From assembly GCA_950097015.1 (NCBI GenBank), contig CATNEN010000012.1, positions 675,501-739,500 on the forward strand: a DNA stretch of 64,000 nt, read 5' to 3'. Origin of the DNA: Macrostomum hystrix (lineage: Eukaryota; Platyhelminthes; Macrostomidae). Each line of letters begins with the position of its first letter. The first letter of the stretch is position 1. Below the pieces are notes generated by a model. The model was given only the letters and a program-made list of their open reading frames with translations, had not been told where the DNA came from and did no database searches. Position numbers and translations under genes: made by a program. Below, piece by piece: positions 20,859 to 31,653 of this stretch.

Positions 20859-23800
20859 ATGCGTCTTCTTCTGGCACTTTGCCTGAGTGCCGTCCTGATT
20901 CTTGGCGCCTACGCCATCCCCATGGAGGTCATCAGGGCGCTGGCCTCGCCTCCGACACCGCCTGCTGCTCAGCGGCTGCCTCTAGAGCACTCTGGAGGTG
21001 GTGAGCTCACCTATTGAACAATTTCATTTGAGCACAATAAAGTCTAGGATTAAAGTTGAATGACATGATACAGTTGCAGATAATTGACGAAACATGCATT
21101 GACGTGACTCATTGAAGTACCAGATTTAGCTGTGTCTCATTGAAGTACCAGATTTAGCTGTGTCTCATTGAAGTACCAGATTTAGCAGCTGTGTCTCATT
21201 GAAGTACCAGATTTAGCTGTGTCTCATTGAAGTGCCAGATTTAGCTGTGTCTCATTGAAGTACCAGATTTAGCTGTGTCTCATTGAAGTACCAGATTTAG
21301 CTGTGTCTCATTGAAGTGCCAGATTTAGCTGTGTCTCATTGAAGTGCCAGATTTAGCTGTGTCTCATTGAAGTACCAGATTTAGCTGTGTCTCATTGAAG
21401 TACCAGATTTAGCTGTGTCTCATTGAAGTGCCAGATTTAGCTGTGTCTCATTGAAGTACCAGATTTAGCTGTGTCTCATTGAAGTGCCAGATTTAGCTGT
21501 GTCTCATTGAAGTACCAGATTTAGCTGTGTCTCATTGAAGTACCAGATTTAGCTGTGTCTCATTGAAGTACAAGATTTAGCTGTGTCTCATTGAAGTGCC
21601 AGATTTAGCTGTGTCTCATTGAAGTGCCAGATTTAGCTGTGTCTCATTGAAGTACCAGATTTAGCTGTGTCTCATTGAAGTGCCAGATTTAGCTGTGTCT
21701 CATTGAAGTACCAGATTTAGCTGTGTCTCATTGAAGTACCAGATTTAGCTGTGTCTCATTGAAGTGCCAGATTTAGCTATGTCTCATTGAAGTACCAGAT
21801 TTAGCTGTGTCTCATTGAAGTGCCAGATTTAGCTGTGTCTTATTGAAGTACCAGATTTAGCTGTGTCTCATTGAAGTACCAGATTTAGCTGTGTCTTATT
21901 GAAGTGCCAGATTTAGCTGTGTCTCATTGAAGTACCAGATTTAGCTGTGTCTTATTGAAGTGCCAGATTTAGCTGTGTCTCATTGAAGTGCCAGATTTAG
22001 TTGTGTCTCATTGAAGTACCAGATTTAGCTGTGTCGTATTGAAGTACAAGATTTAGCTGTGTCTCATTGAAGTACCAGATTTAGTTGTGTCTTATTGAAG
22101 TGCCAGATTTAGCTGTGTCTTATTGAAGTACCAGATTTAGCTGTGTCTCATTGAAGTGCAAGATTTAGCTGTGTCTCATTGAAGTACCAGATTTAGCTGT
22201 GTCTCATTTAAGTGCCAGATTTAGCTGTGTCTCATTGAAGTACCAGATTTAGCTGTGTCTCATTGAAGTACCAGATTTAGCTGTGTCTCATTGAAGTACC
22301 AGATTTAGCTGTGTCTCATTGAAGTACCAGATTTAGCTGTGTCTCATTGAAGTGCCAGATTTAGCTGTGTCTCATTGAAGTACCAGATTTAGCTGTGTCT
22401 CATTGAAGTGCCAGATTTAGCTGTGTCTCATTGAAGTACCAGATTTAGCTGTGTCTCATTGAAGTACCAGATTTAGCTGTGTCTCATTGAAGTGCCAGAT
22501 TTAGCTATGTCTCATTGAAGTGCCAGATTTAGCTGTGTCTCATTGAAGTACCAGATTTAGCTGTGTCTCATTGAAGTACCAGATTTAGCTGTGTCTCATT
22601 GAAGTACCAGATTTAGCTGTGTCTCATTGAAGTACCAGATTTAGCTGTGTCTCATTGAAGTGCCAGATTTAGCTGTGTCTCATTGAAGTACCAGATTTAG
22701 CTGTGTCTCATTGAAGTACCAGATTTAGCTGTGTCTCATTGAAGTGCCAGATTTAGCTGTGTCTCATTGAAGTACCAGATTTAGCTGTGTCTCATTGAAG
22801 TACCAGATTTAGCTGTGTCTCATTGAAGTACCAGATTTAGCTGTGTCTCATTTAAGTGCCAGATTTAGCTGTGTCTTATTGAAGTACCAGATTTAGCTGT
22901 GTCTCATTGAAGTACCAGATTTAGCTGTGTCTCATTGAAGTACCAGATTTAGCTGTGTCTCATTGAAGTACCAGATTTAGCTGTGTCTCATTGATGTACC
23001 AGATCTAGCTGTGTCTTATTGAAGTACCAGATTTAGCTGTGTCTCATTGAAGTACCAGATTTAGCTGTGTCTCATTGATGTACCAGATCTAGCTGTGTCT
23101 TATTGAAGTACCAGATTTAGCTGTGTCTCATTGATGTACCAGATCTAGCTGTGTCTTATTGAAGTACCAGATTTAGCTGTGTCTCATTGAAGTACCAGAT
23201 TTAGCTGTGTCTCATTGAAGTACAAGATTTAGCTGTGTCTCATTGAAGTACCAGATTTAGTTGTGCCTCATTGAAAGACCATGGTATCAAAATGACCAGT
23301 TTGCTGCGATAAACAGTGCAATTTTATAAATTTTTTGATATTTCAGAAGATCTCTCAGACTCGCAGCAGCAGCAGAGCAAGAAGGGTTTGCTCAGCCGCA
23401 TCTACAAGACCAAGGTTATCAACCTGCCAAGCAGAGGAATGCAGATTGTGCTGCTGCCGTGAGTGAGGCTTCATGAGCCACGAGTCAGTCCACCGGGCAC
23501 ATGTACCACTGTGCCTTTGAGCCTTCCAGTCAACACATAAATCTGCCAGATCTATCTAAATCTACCAGATTCTATCCTAAATTTACCAGACTCTATCCTA
23601 AATTTACCAGATTCTATCCTAAATTTACCAGATTCTATCCTAAATTTACCAGACTCTATCCTAAATTTACCAGATTCTATCCTAAATTTACCAGATTCTA
23701 TCCTAAATTTACCAGACTCTATCCTAAATTTACCAGATTCTATCCTAAATTTACCAGATTCTATCCTAAATTTACCAGACACTATTCTAAATTTACCAGA

Positions 23801-24644
23801 TTCTATCCTAAACCTTCCAGATTCTATCCTAAATTTACCAGATTCTATCCTAAACCTTCCAGATTCTATCCTAAATCTACCAGATTCTATCCTAAATTTA
23901 CCAGATTCTATCCTAAACCTTCCAGATTCTATCCTAAATCTACCAGATTCTATCCTAAATTTACCAGATTCTATCCTAAATTTACCAGATTCTATTCTAT
24001 ATTTACAAGATTCTATCCTAAATCGACCAGATTCTATCCTAAATCGACCAGATTCTATTCCAAATCTAACAGATTCTATCCTAAACCTTCCAGATTCTAT
24101 CCTAAATCTACCAGATTCTATCCTAAATCTACCAGATTCTAACCTAAATCTGTCAGATTCTTCGCCAAGCCCACCAGTCTACTCCTAAAGCTACTCGAGT
24201 CTACATCTAAACCTACTATAGATTAAACCCCCTGAATACAACAGACTTATAAAAATTTACCAGTCCACCGAATTTATCAGCTTACCTGTGCCACAAGCCT
24301 ACTAGAAATAGCCAATCAGCAGTATGATAACAGCTCAAACGCGTGGCTCCACTCGCAGGTGGAAGTGCTACAATCAGTCCAGCTGTCAGCAGAAACCGAA
24401 GTGCGTGGCAGCTGGTGGCCAGACAGTCTGCACCACAGAGTGCTACGCCTGCAACTCTTGTGTGCAACCGAAAATAGTCAGGAAGAAGCTGAAGAACGGA
24501 AAGATCAGCGAGACGCGAAAGAGTTACATTCGAACTCACCGCTGCGGCGCCTGCTTTAGCCGATCTCAGTGCTCTGAGCCCACCTGCCCGGCGCCGAAAC
24601 CGTGCACTCTGCACTCCAAGGATGACAAGATGGCGATTCTTTAA
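20859..24644 (+). CDS. Novel secreted 12-cysteine protein
   Basis: Three exons, 20859-21000, 23347-23458 and 24359-24644, all phase-consistent, give 179 residues. A clean signal peptide (MRLLLALCLSAVLILGAYA, cleavage after AYA) is followed by a Pro/Ala- and Gln-rich linker, a KK dibasic site (SQQQQSKKGLLS) and a basic segment (SRIYKTK). The third exon holds all 12 mature cysteines: seven in the first 40 residues (WKCYNQSSC to CYACNSC), a Lys/Arg-rich spacer, then five (HRCGACFSRSQC to PKPC). The family is not recognised. The pattern suggests six disulfides in a secreted factor or matrix protein, with KK as a possible propeptide site. If the GTGAGT donor at 23459 is not used, translation stops at TGA 23460-23462 and gives an 85-residue form without the Cys domain. 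Both introns are filled by different arrays. Confidence 0.72.
21107..23275. repeat. 28-bp intronic minisatellite
   Basis: About 77 copies containing TGTGTCTCATTGAAGTACC and AGATTTAGC, with G/A and C/T variants, inside intron 21001-23346 of the 12-Cys gene. Confidence 0.96.
23545..24150. repeat. 21-bp intronic minisatellite
   Basis: About 29 copies of ATTCTATCCTAAATTTACCA plus G, degenerating to the right, inside intron 23459-24358 of the 12-Cys gene. Confidence 0.95.
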
Positions 24645-24717
24645 ATGATGCCAGAATATTGGTTGCGAGAACTTTTTACGTTTGACTCTGCTAACAAATC
24701 GTTGTTGGGTTGGGCCA

Positions 24718-25312
24718 AGGCTTAGAGGAGGGCAAGGCATGGGGAGGGGCAAGGCGTGGGGAGGGGCAAGGCGTGGGGAGTGGCAAGGCGTGAGGAGGGG
24801 CAAGGCGTGGGGAGGGGCAAGGCGTGATGAGGGGCAAGGCGTGAGGAGGGGCAAGGCGTGAGGAGGGGCAAGGAGTGGGGAGGGGCAAGGCGTGATGAAG
24901 GGCAAGGCGTGGGGAGGGGCAAGGCGTGAGGAGGGGCAAGGCGTGATGAGGGGCAAGGCGTGAGGAGGGGCAAAGCGTGGGGAGGGGCAAGTCGTGAGGA
25001 GGGGCAAGGCGTGGGGGAGTTGCAAGGCGTCGGGAGTGGGCAAGGCGTAGGGAGGGGCAAGTCGTGAGGAGGGGCAAGGCGTGGGGAGGGGCAAGGCGTG
25101 AGGAGGGGCAAGGCGTGGGGGAGTTGCAAGGCGTCGGGAGTGGGCAAGGCGTAGGGAGGGGCAAGTCGTGAGGAGGGGCAAGGCGTGGGGAGGGGCAAGG
25201 CGTGAGGAGGGGCAAGGCGTGGGGAGTTGCAAGGCGTCGGGAGTGGGCAAGGCGTAGGGAGGGGCAAGTCGTGAGGAGGGGCAAGGCGTAGGGAGGAGTG
25301 GCAAGGCATGAC
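24718..25312. repeat. 17-bp G-rich minisatellite
   Basis: About 35 copies of GGGGCAAGGCGTGAGGA and variants. It starts 74 bp after the stop of the 12-Cys gene, so it is probably 3' UTR or flank. Confidence 0.94.
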
Positions 25313-26164
25313 GTGGTGGAATGGGTAATAGAGTGGGTTATTGCCGAAGTTTAATACACGTATATGCTTCTGAAGTTTCTACCGTGTGTTCAATGAGTTT
25401 TATTATTACAGAGATCTTCGAACGTATTTACGACTTCTTCAATAAAACATGCTTATCTGTGACCAATTAACTCGAGAACATACCAAACAAAAAAATTGAA
25501 AATTTTTAAACCGTCGACAGTATGTGGTAAAGCTTCGTGCCATTTATTTTCAACTGAAGATGATGATGAAATTCAATCATGAAACTAACATTTGATACTT
25601 CAGTTACATTTATGTAAGTCACGAAATGAAAACTTCAAATAGTTCAAAGAATTTTAAAGGCTCGATTTGTTCTTTTATTATGGCATCGCAAATGCTTGCA
25701 CTCTAACATTTGGTGACAGTTGGAGTTGAAATTCAAGAACAGCTTCATTCAACTGCGTCGACAGTAGCAGATTTCAGATTGAGTTAACTTCTCCAGTTAC
25801 AAAGTTTTTTAATTGTCACTATTGAATCTTTGAACTAAAACGCGTGTAATTCTAGCAGTATCCGATTACGAATATTACAGTGTGTTATCAAAGGCTGTGT
25901 GGGCCGCTGCACTAGTTAAGTCTTTATCATGTGCACCGATTTATTGAATTTTGAGAAACATGATTGACAGCATTCATGAATTGAAGGCTGTCATTTGACC
26001 TTCTTGAACGTTGCCAAGGTAACACCGTTAAACACAAACAGAGTATTTAGCATAGAAGATGGGCCTGAAGTTACTAACTACCTTGTAGCAGATCCTCAGA
26101 ACTGCGCTGCGTAAACTGACGGCTGTGAGTAGATCAGCAAGAGGAACTCAAGTAAGTCATCTTT
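25313..26164. other. AT-rich intergenic stretch
   Basis: No gene or repeat recognised. TTCAATAAAACATG near 25440 contains a possible polyadenylation signal for the 12-Cys gene. Confidence 0.4.
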
Positions 26165-26680
26165 CATACTCTGCCACTGAGCACTGAAGTTCCTGGATGA
26201 GATAGCAGCGGGTCTCTGAAGTTCCTGGATGAGATAGCAGCGGGTCTCTGAAGTTCCTGGATGAGATAGCAGCGAGTCTCTGAAGCTCCTGGATGAGATA
26301 GCAGCGGGTCTCTGAAGTTCCTGGATGAGATAGCAGCGAGTCTCTGAAGTTCCTGGATGAGATAGCAGCGGGTCTCTGAAGTTCCTGGATGAGATAGCAG
26401 CGGGTCTCTGAAGTTCCTGGATGAGATAGCAGCGAGTCTCTGAAGTTCCTGGATGAGATAGCAGCGGGTCTCTGAAGTTCCTGGATGAGATAGCAGCGGG
26501 TCTCTGAAGCTCCTGGATGAGATAGCAGCGGGTCTCTGAAGCTCCTGGAGTGGATAGCAGCGGGTCTCTGAAGCTCCTGGATGAGATAGCAGCGGGTCTC
26601 TGAAGCTCCTGGATGAGATAGCAGCGGGTCTCTGAAGCTCCTGGATGAGATAGCAGCGGGTTCTCTGAAGTTCCTGGATT
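26165..26680. repeat. 32-bp minisatellite upstream of the DEG/ENaC gene
   Basis: About 16 copies of a unit with TTCCTGGATGAGATAGCAGC and GGGTCTCTGAAG, ending about 100 bp before the channel ATG. Confidence 0.94.
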
Positions 26681-26777
26681 ATATTATTAAGTTTATTAAG
26701 TTTAAGTTTATTATTAAGTTCCTGGATATTAGCACGCATTAGAATTAGAAGATCGCACGCACCAATCGGCAGTCGAG

Positions 26778-29491
26778 ATGCTCCGCTCAGCGCTCAACTC
26801 AAAGGCCGACCTACACAGGGCGGCTACGGCAGCCGCCTTCGATGACGACGGGGAAGTTGGCGCGCAGCAGCAGCAAGTGGCCAACACGCATGGCATATTC
26901 CGGCTGAGCCAAGGCTCGGGGGTGCAGCGTGTTCTGTGGGCTCTGGTGGTCATCGGTGTTTGCGTTGGATTTATATTGCACCTGGGCATGCTGGTGCAGC
27001 AGTACACGTCCTATCCGGTCAGCACAGAGCTGGAGGCGCGCACGGATTTCTTTGAATTTCCCGACGTCACAATCTGCTCAACTAACTACATGAGCATCAC
27101 CTACGGCTACGACGCGGTGCCCAGCCCCATGGCGTTGCCCGGTCGAGTCCGGGGCCTCGTCGATATGATCTACGACGTGTCCAGATTTTTGTACCTGCTC
27201 AACCAGACGGACATGAACATCAGCGTGCCCACTAATCCCTACACCTCCTATCGGCACGGGAAGCTGGCACTGAACAAGATTGCATTCAGGTGAGGTGCTG
27301 CTGCTGATTATTTCTGTTTCAGGCTCTTATTCAAACTGTGAAAATCCTAATTTCTCATCCTGCAAGGTCCAAACAGTTTCCGGATCCGTACGAGATCGTC
27401 CTGTTTTGCCGCTTCAACTCCGCTCCCTGCAGCTACTTGAACTTCACCATCTACAAAGACGACGAGCTGTTCAGCTGCATGACATTCGCACCGCAGAACA
27501 ACACGGTGGTCACAGCCGGTCCGGGCAATGGGCTCTACCTGGTGATGTTTACCTACAGCTCATCCTTCTTCACTGACGAAGAGGAGATTAATGATGTGCC
27601 CGGCATGAAGGTGGTGCTGCATTCGCGAGGCGAGTATAAAAGTGATTTAGCCAGAATGACGTGTTCCTCAAGATTTCCTTCGGCGAATAACTCGGTGATG
27701 AAGTTTCACTGATGAAGTTCGGCCCCTGCATCGTTTTAACACCTTCTCTACTCCGCCTCACTTCCTAATGTCTTGTTCGTCCTTTGCGTGTCGCATTCGC
27801 TGTGTCATCTCTCCCTTTTCCAATCTCCGCGTCTCACCTCTCTAACCACTCTCCTGTCTTATCTCTTCTCTGTCTCACCTCTCTCATTTTTATCTCATGT
27901 TTGTAATACATTTGTATATTTCCAATGTCATACCTCAGCCCGCCTTCATTTTTTTTAACGCAGGGGTAAAGCCCAACTTGAACGGCCCATACGTGATGGC
28001 GCCGCTGAAGTACAAAACAGAGGCCGTAATTGACACGTCCGTGCAGGAGAAGGTCGACCGCAACAGCTACCACTGCCTAGAAAGCATGCCGAATGTCACG
28101 TACATCACCGACTACAGCCAGCTGACTGGGCCGGTGAACACCAGCTTCGTTGGCACCACCGAGGACTGTCGGGTGCGCATCATGCAACAGGAATACCTGG
28201 ATACCTGCGGCTGCCTGGCTACGCACCTGCCAAAGCCCGCCGACCTGTACGCCCGGGCCAGTCCCGGAGTCTGTCACGACATCAACGAGCACGTCCTATT
28301 CCGCGACATATTCTTCAGCTCGCCGACGCCCGCTTACACCTACTATATTATTCGTAATGATAGCTGGTACAACTATCCGCTGAGTGACTACATAGTCCAA
28401 TACAGGGACATGTACAACGGCACTATAGCACGCCTGGACTGCTACCAGCGGGTGCTGGACCGACAGAGCAGGGACGGCGTGGACACCCGCAGCTGTCCGG
28501 TGCTGTGCCGGATCAAGTCGCACGAAGTCATGCCCCGATACTACAGGTGGCCAAACAGCGCGACCTATTCAGGCCAGGCGGTCAACAACCTGGCCACACA
28601 GGCCTTGGAGGTAGCCAAAGCCAAGGGCTTCGACCAGCGAGGGCTGCAGGAGCTGGTCACCAACTATGCCGAGCGTGTCAAGTACTATGTCGGCGTGCTG
28701 GATCTGTTCCCCAGGGACCTGACCGTGCAGATGAGCATCGAGAGCTGGGCCTATCCGCTCAGGAATTTCTTCTCCGATTTGGGTGGCATTCTGGGTGAGA
28801 ACTTCGCCTGCTGCCTTCCGTTGGTAGTTGACAAGGAGTGTGTCTGTGTGTGTGTTCCTTTCTACTTTAAGTCATGAAAAGTTTAAACTCAACTTGAAAT
28901 TCCGACGCATCAAGAGGTCGGGTCTCATCGGCCCGGTGGAAAATTTTTGTGTCATCGAATAGGACAAATGTTCAAGACTTTCATTCACCCAGCTGTAGAA
29001 TGGGTGGTAGCCTCTTTGAATAGCTGCGACTGTGCCACTGGCTGCACATCTGGCCCAACTGGGTAAGGTGTCGTCTTTCAATCATTTCTTCAGGTCTGCT
29101 TTCCTTTTTGCTTGCTTCCTTCCGGAAGTCATTTCATGTTAAAGATTATCTTTTTTTCCGTGAGGTTCTTGCCTCCGCTCAATATTTTAGCCAGATTATT
29201 TTATGTTGCCAATGACGCTCAACTCGGACCAACTCAACTCAACAAAGATCAACGACTCTCGCACCAATCACCGCAGGCCTATGGATCGGCGCGTCGATTG
29301 TGACCCTAGTGGAGATCCTGGAGCTGGTGATGTACGCTGTGCTGCTGGCCCACAAGAAGATTGCCGACCGCAGGCGCAACCGGGTGATCGTCATTGAGCC
29401 AAAGAGTCAGCAGCCGGAGCAGCAGAAGCCGCCAGAGTATGACAACGCCGAAACAGACGTTGAAATATACAAGCCAGAAATGAAGCGGTAG
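26778..29491 (+). CDS. DEG/ENaC-family sodium channel subunit
   Basis: Plasma-membrane amiloride-type cation channel subunit, nearest in style to peptide-gated (FaNaC) or ASIC channels. Exons 26778-27289, 27367-27629, 27964-28794 and 29277-29491 give 606 residues. Landmarks: the His-Gly gating motif (HG at 38-39), TM1 around 52-75 (WALVVIGVCVGFILHLGM), FPDVTICSTN just outside it, and a long extracellular domain with N-glycosylation sites and conserved cysteines (YLDTCGCLATHLP). TM2 spans the last junction with selectivity filter G-A-S (540-542) in LGLWIGASIVTLVEILEL. The cytoplasmic tail has a PPEY motif (587-590), the kind bound by Nedd4 ubiquitin ligases. Three subunits would form a channel. 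Intron 2 appears to use a GC donor (27630) with an AG acceptor (27963): only this keeps both frame and family similarity. Gating ligand unknown. Confidence 0.92.
28930..29080 (+). repeat. Dispersed retroelement-like relic, copy 1
   Basis: Within DEG/ENaC intron 3. It contains GTGCCACTGGCTGCACATCT and an upstream CCCAGCTGTAGAATGGGTGG. The core recurs near 40856-40910 (+) and 51152-51203 (-). Confidence 0.5.
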
Positions 29492-29773
29492 ATCGGTTAA
29501 GATCTACGCGCTAACAGACAATCGGAGATGGACAAATGACATATTCGATTTACTGCCTCAGTTAGCAAGCACCGAACAAAAGTTGTTCTATTCTCTTATG
29601 CAACCAGAAAAAACACTATATACGTAACATAGGCACCAGTTTTACACAGACTATCTAGTAAACAAGAACAGCTGGAGAACAGCGGCTAAAGTTGCAGATA
29701 GTTGGGCCATAGACAGTCGTCAGTGTACAATTATTTCTGTTCTCCTTCTCTTTCTGCACAATTATTTTGTCAC

Positions 29774-29779
29774 AATAAA
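29774..29779 (+). terminator. Polyadenylation signal AATAAA
   Basis: AATAAA in CACAATAAAACAAC, 283 bp after the DEG/ENaC stop and the first clear candidate downstream. The 29780-30547 stretch beyond shows no gene. Confidence 0.5.
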
Positions 29780-30547
29780 ACAACTTTCTCCCGATAAATA
29801 TGCGAAAAGCCTACTTAAATCAATATAGTAGTATATGCACTAAGTAAAAATATAAAGGCAATTAAAACAGAAATTGCACAATGATATTTTTAAGCTGTGT
29901 ACAGAACCGAAATAATAATTTAAGAATAGGATTAGAAATGGAATTGAAATCCTGGTGAGATTAAAATCTAGAATTGTCAGTAGCGAAGTCTAATAAAATA
30001 AGTCATAGGCGAAACAGCCATGATTAATCTGGGCTCATTGCTGCAAACGATGGCTTCATGATAAGTATTTGCTATAATAACAAAATTTTATTTTACACAG
30101 ACAGACCACAATTTGAATGCAGAAAATCGGATAGCGCTACTTCTAGGGCAAAAAAACGCGAGAAATGTCTTTTAGGTTAGCATAATGGCAATAAAGTCGT
30201 ACTGATACGGCACTCATTTTCATTTTATCTATTCTTCGTGTACGCAATGCGTGTAAATTTAATAGCGGGCATAATTTACTCAAGAAAGCGAAGTCAAACT
30301 AAGGTAATAGGCAAATAGACAGGGAAAGTTTCTCACTGAGATTTATCATTCATGATAAAATTAAATAAACATTGATTCTACGAAAAAAAACATAATTGCT
30401 CGCTATAAATTTAGATGCAAAAATGCCAACGGAGCTACTTACACTGAGTATACGAATGCATATGACAACTATTTTTTGTTTCAGTTTACTCAACCGTCTG
30501 AATTGAGTCTTTTTTGCAGTTACCCCTTGTTTAATCACTTGTTCATC

Positions 30548-31110
30548 CTGCAGCACCCACCACCTCATTTTCTCACTCCAGCCTGCAGCACAAACCACCT
30601 CATTTTCTCACTCCAGCCTGTAGCACCAACCACCTCACTTTCTCACTCCAGCCTGTAGCACCCACCACCTCATTTTCTCACTCCAGCCTGTAGCACCAAC
30701 CACCTCATTTTCTCACTCCAGCCTGCAGCACCCACCACCTCATTTTCTCACTCCAGCCTGTAGCACCAACCACCTCATTTTCTCACTCCAGCCTGCAGCA
30801 CCCACCACCTCATTTTCTCACTCTAGCCTGCAGCACCCACCACCTCATTTTCTCACTCCAGCCTGTAGCACCAACCACCTCATTTTCTCACTCCAGCCTG
30901 CAGCACCCACCACCTCATTTTCTCACTCCAGCCTGTAGCACCAACCACCTCACTTTCTCACTCCAGCCTGTAGCACCCACCACCTCATTTTCTCACTCCA
31001 GCCTGCAGCACCCACCACCTCATTTTCTCACTCCAGCCTGCAGCACCCACCACCTCATTTTCTCACTCCAGCCTGCAGCACCCACCACCTCATCTTCTTA
31101 CTCCAACCTG
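30548..31110. repeat. 35-bp minisatellite
   Basis: About 16 copies with CACCTCATTTTCTCACTCCA and GCCTG(C/T)AGCACC(C/A)AC, between the DEG/ENaC and LETM1 genes, which converge here. Confidence 0.95.
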
Positions 31111-31252
31111 AACAATCTAACACCACCATCGTATTATTCCTACCAGGTTTCCACATAGGGAGCTTAAAAACTTAAACCCAAACATTCGACCGAAGGCTTA
31201 AAAAGGTGTCCTAATAAGGTAGTTAGACTTAAAAGGCTTGTAAATAAAAAGC

Positions 31253-31258
31253 CTTTAT
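31253..31258 (-). terminator. Possible polyadenylation signal of LETM1
   Basis: TTTATT on the plus strand reads AATAAA on the minus strand, about 400 bp beyond the LETM1 stop. The 31111-31653 stretch holds nothing else recognisable. Confidence 0.3.
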
Positions 31259-31653
31259 TCTGTTTTATGTAATGGCCATTCAAGCTATATTAAAAGTGAA
31301 TAATTTTCAGTTGAATCTTACAGTTGTTTGCTCAGCCTAACAAAGCTATCTAGAAATACGAACACTAAAACAAAAGAAATGGAGAAAAACTATAAAGAGT
31401 CAAAAAATGAATCGAGTAGATTTGCAATAATTGTTTGTTAGCAAGCTGGGCATGAAGGGAATAATGTTACATTTCTAAAAAATTACAATATTCTTAGTGA
31501 GTACGCAGCTACTTGTCCGACAGAAACCAGCACCCTCAGGAGTACAAGTCTTAGATAACTAAAGGCAAAGTTGAAAAAATTGCAGATTAATTAAGCTGCT
31601 GAAGATTTACCATAAGCCTAGGAATCTAACAATTCAACAGAATTGGGCAAGAC

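Noticed and set aside
23461-23462. End of the 12-Cys gene at the TGA in exon 2
   Set aside because: The TGA overlaps a perfect GTGAGT donor, and joining to 24359 restores frame into a cysteine-rich exon, so the longer model is preferred; the short form is kept as a possible isoform.
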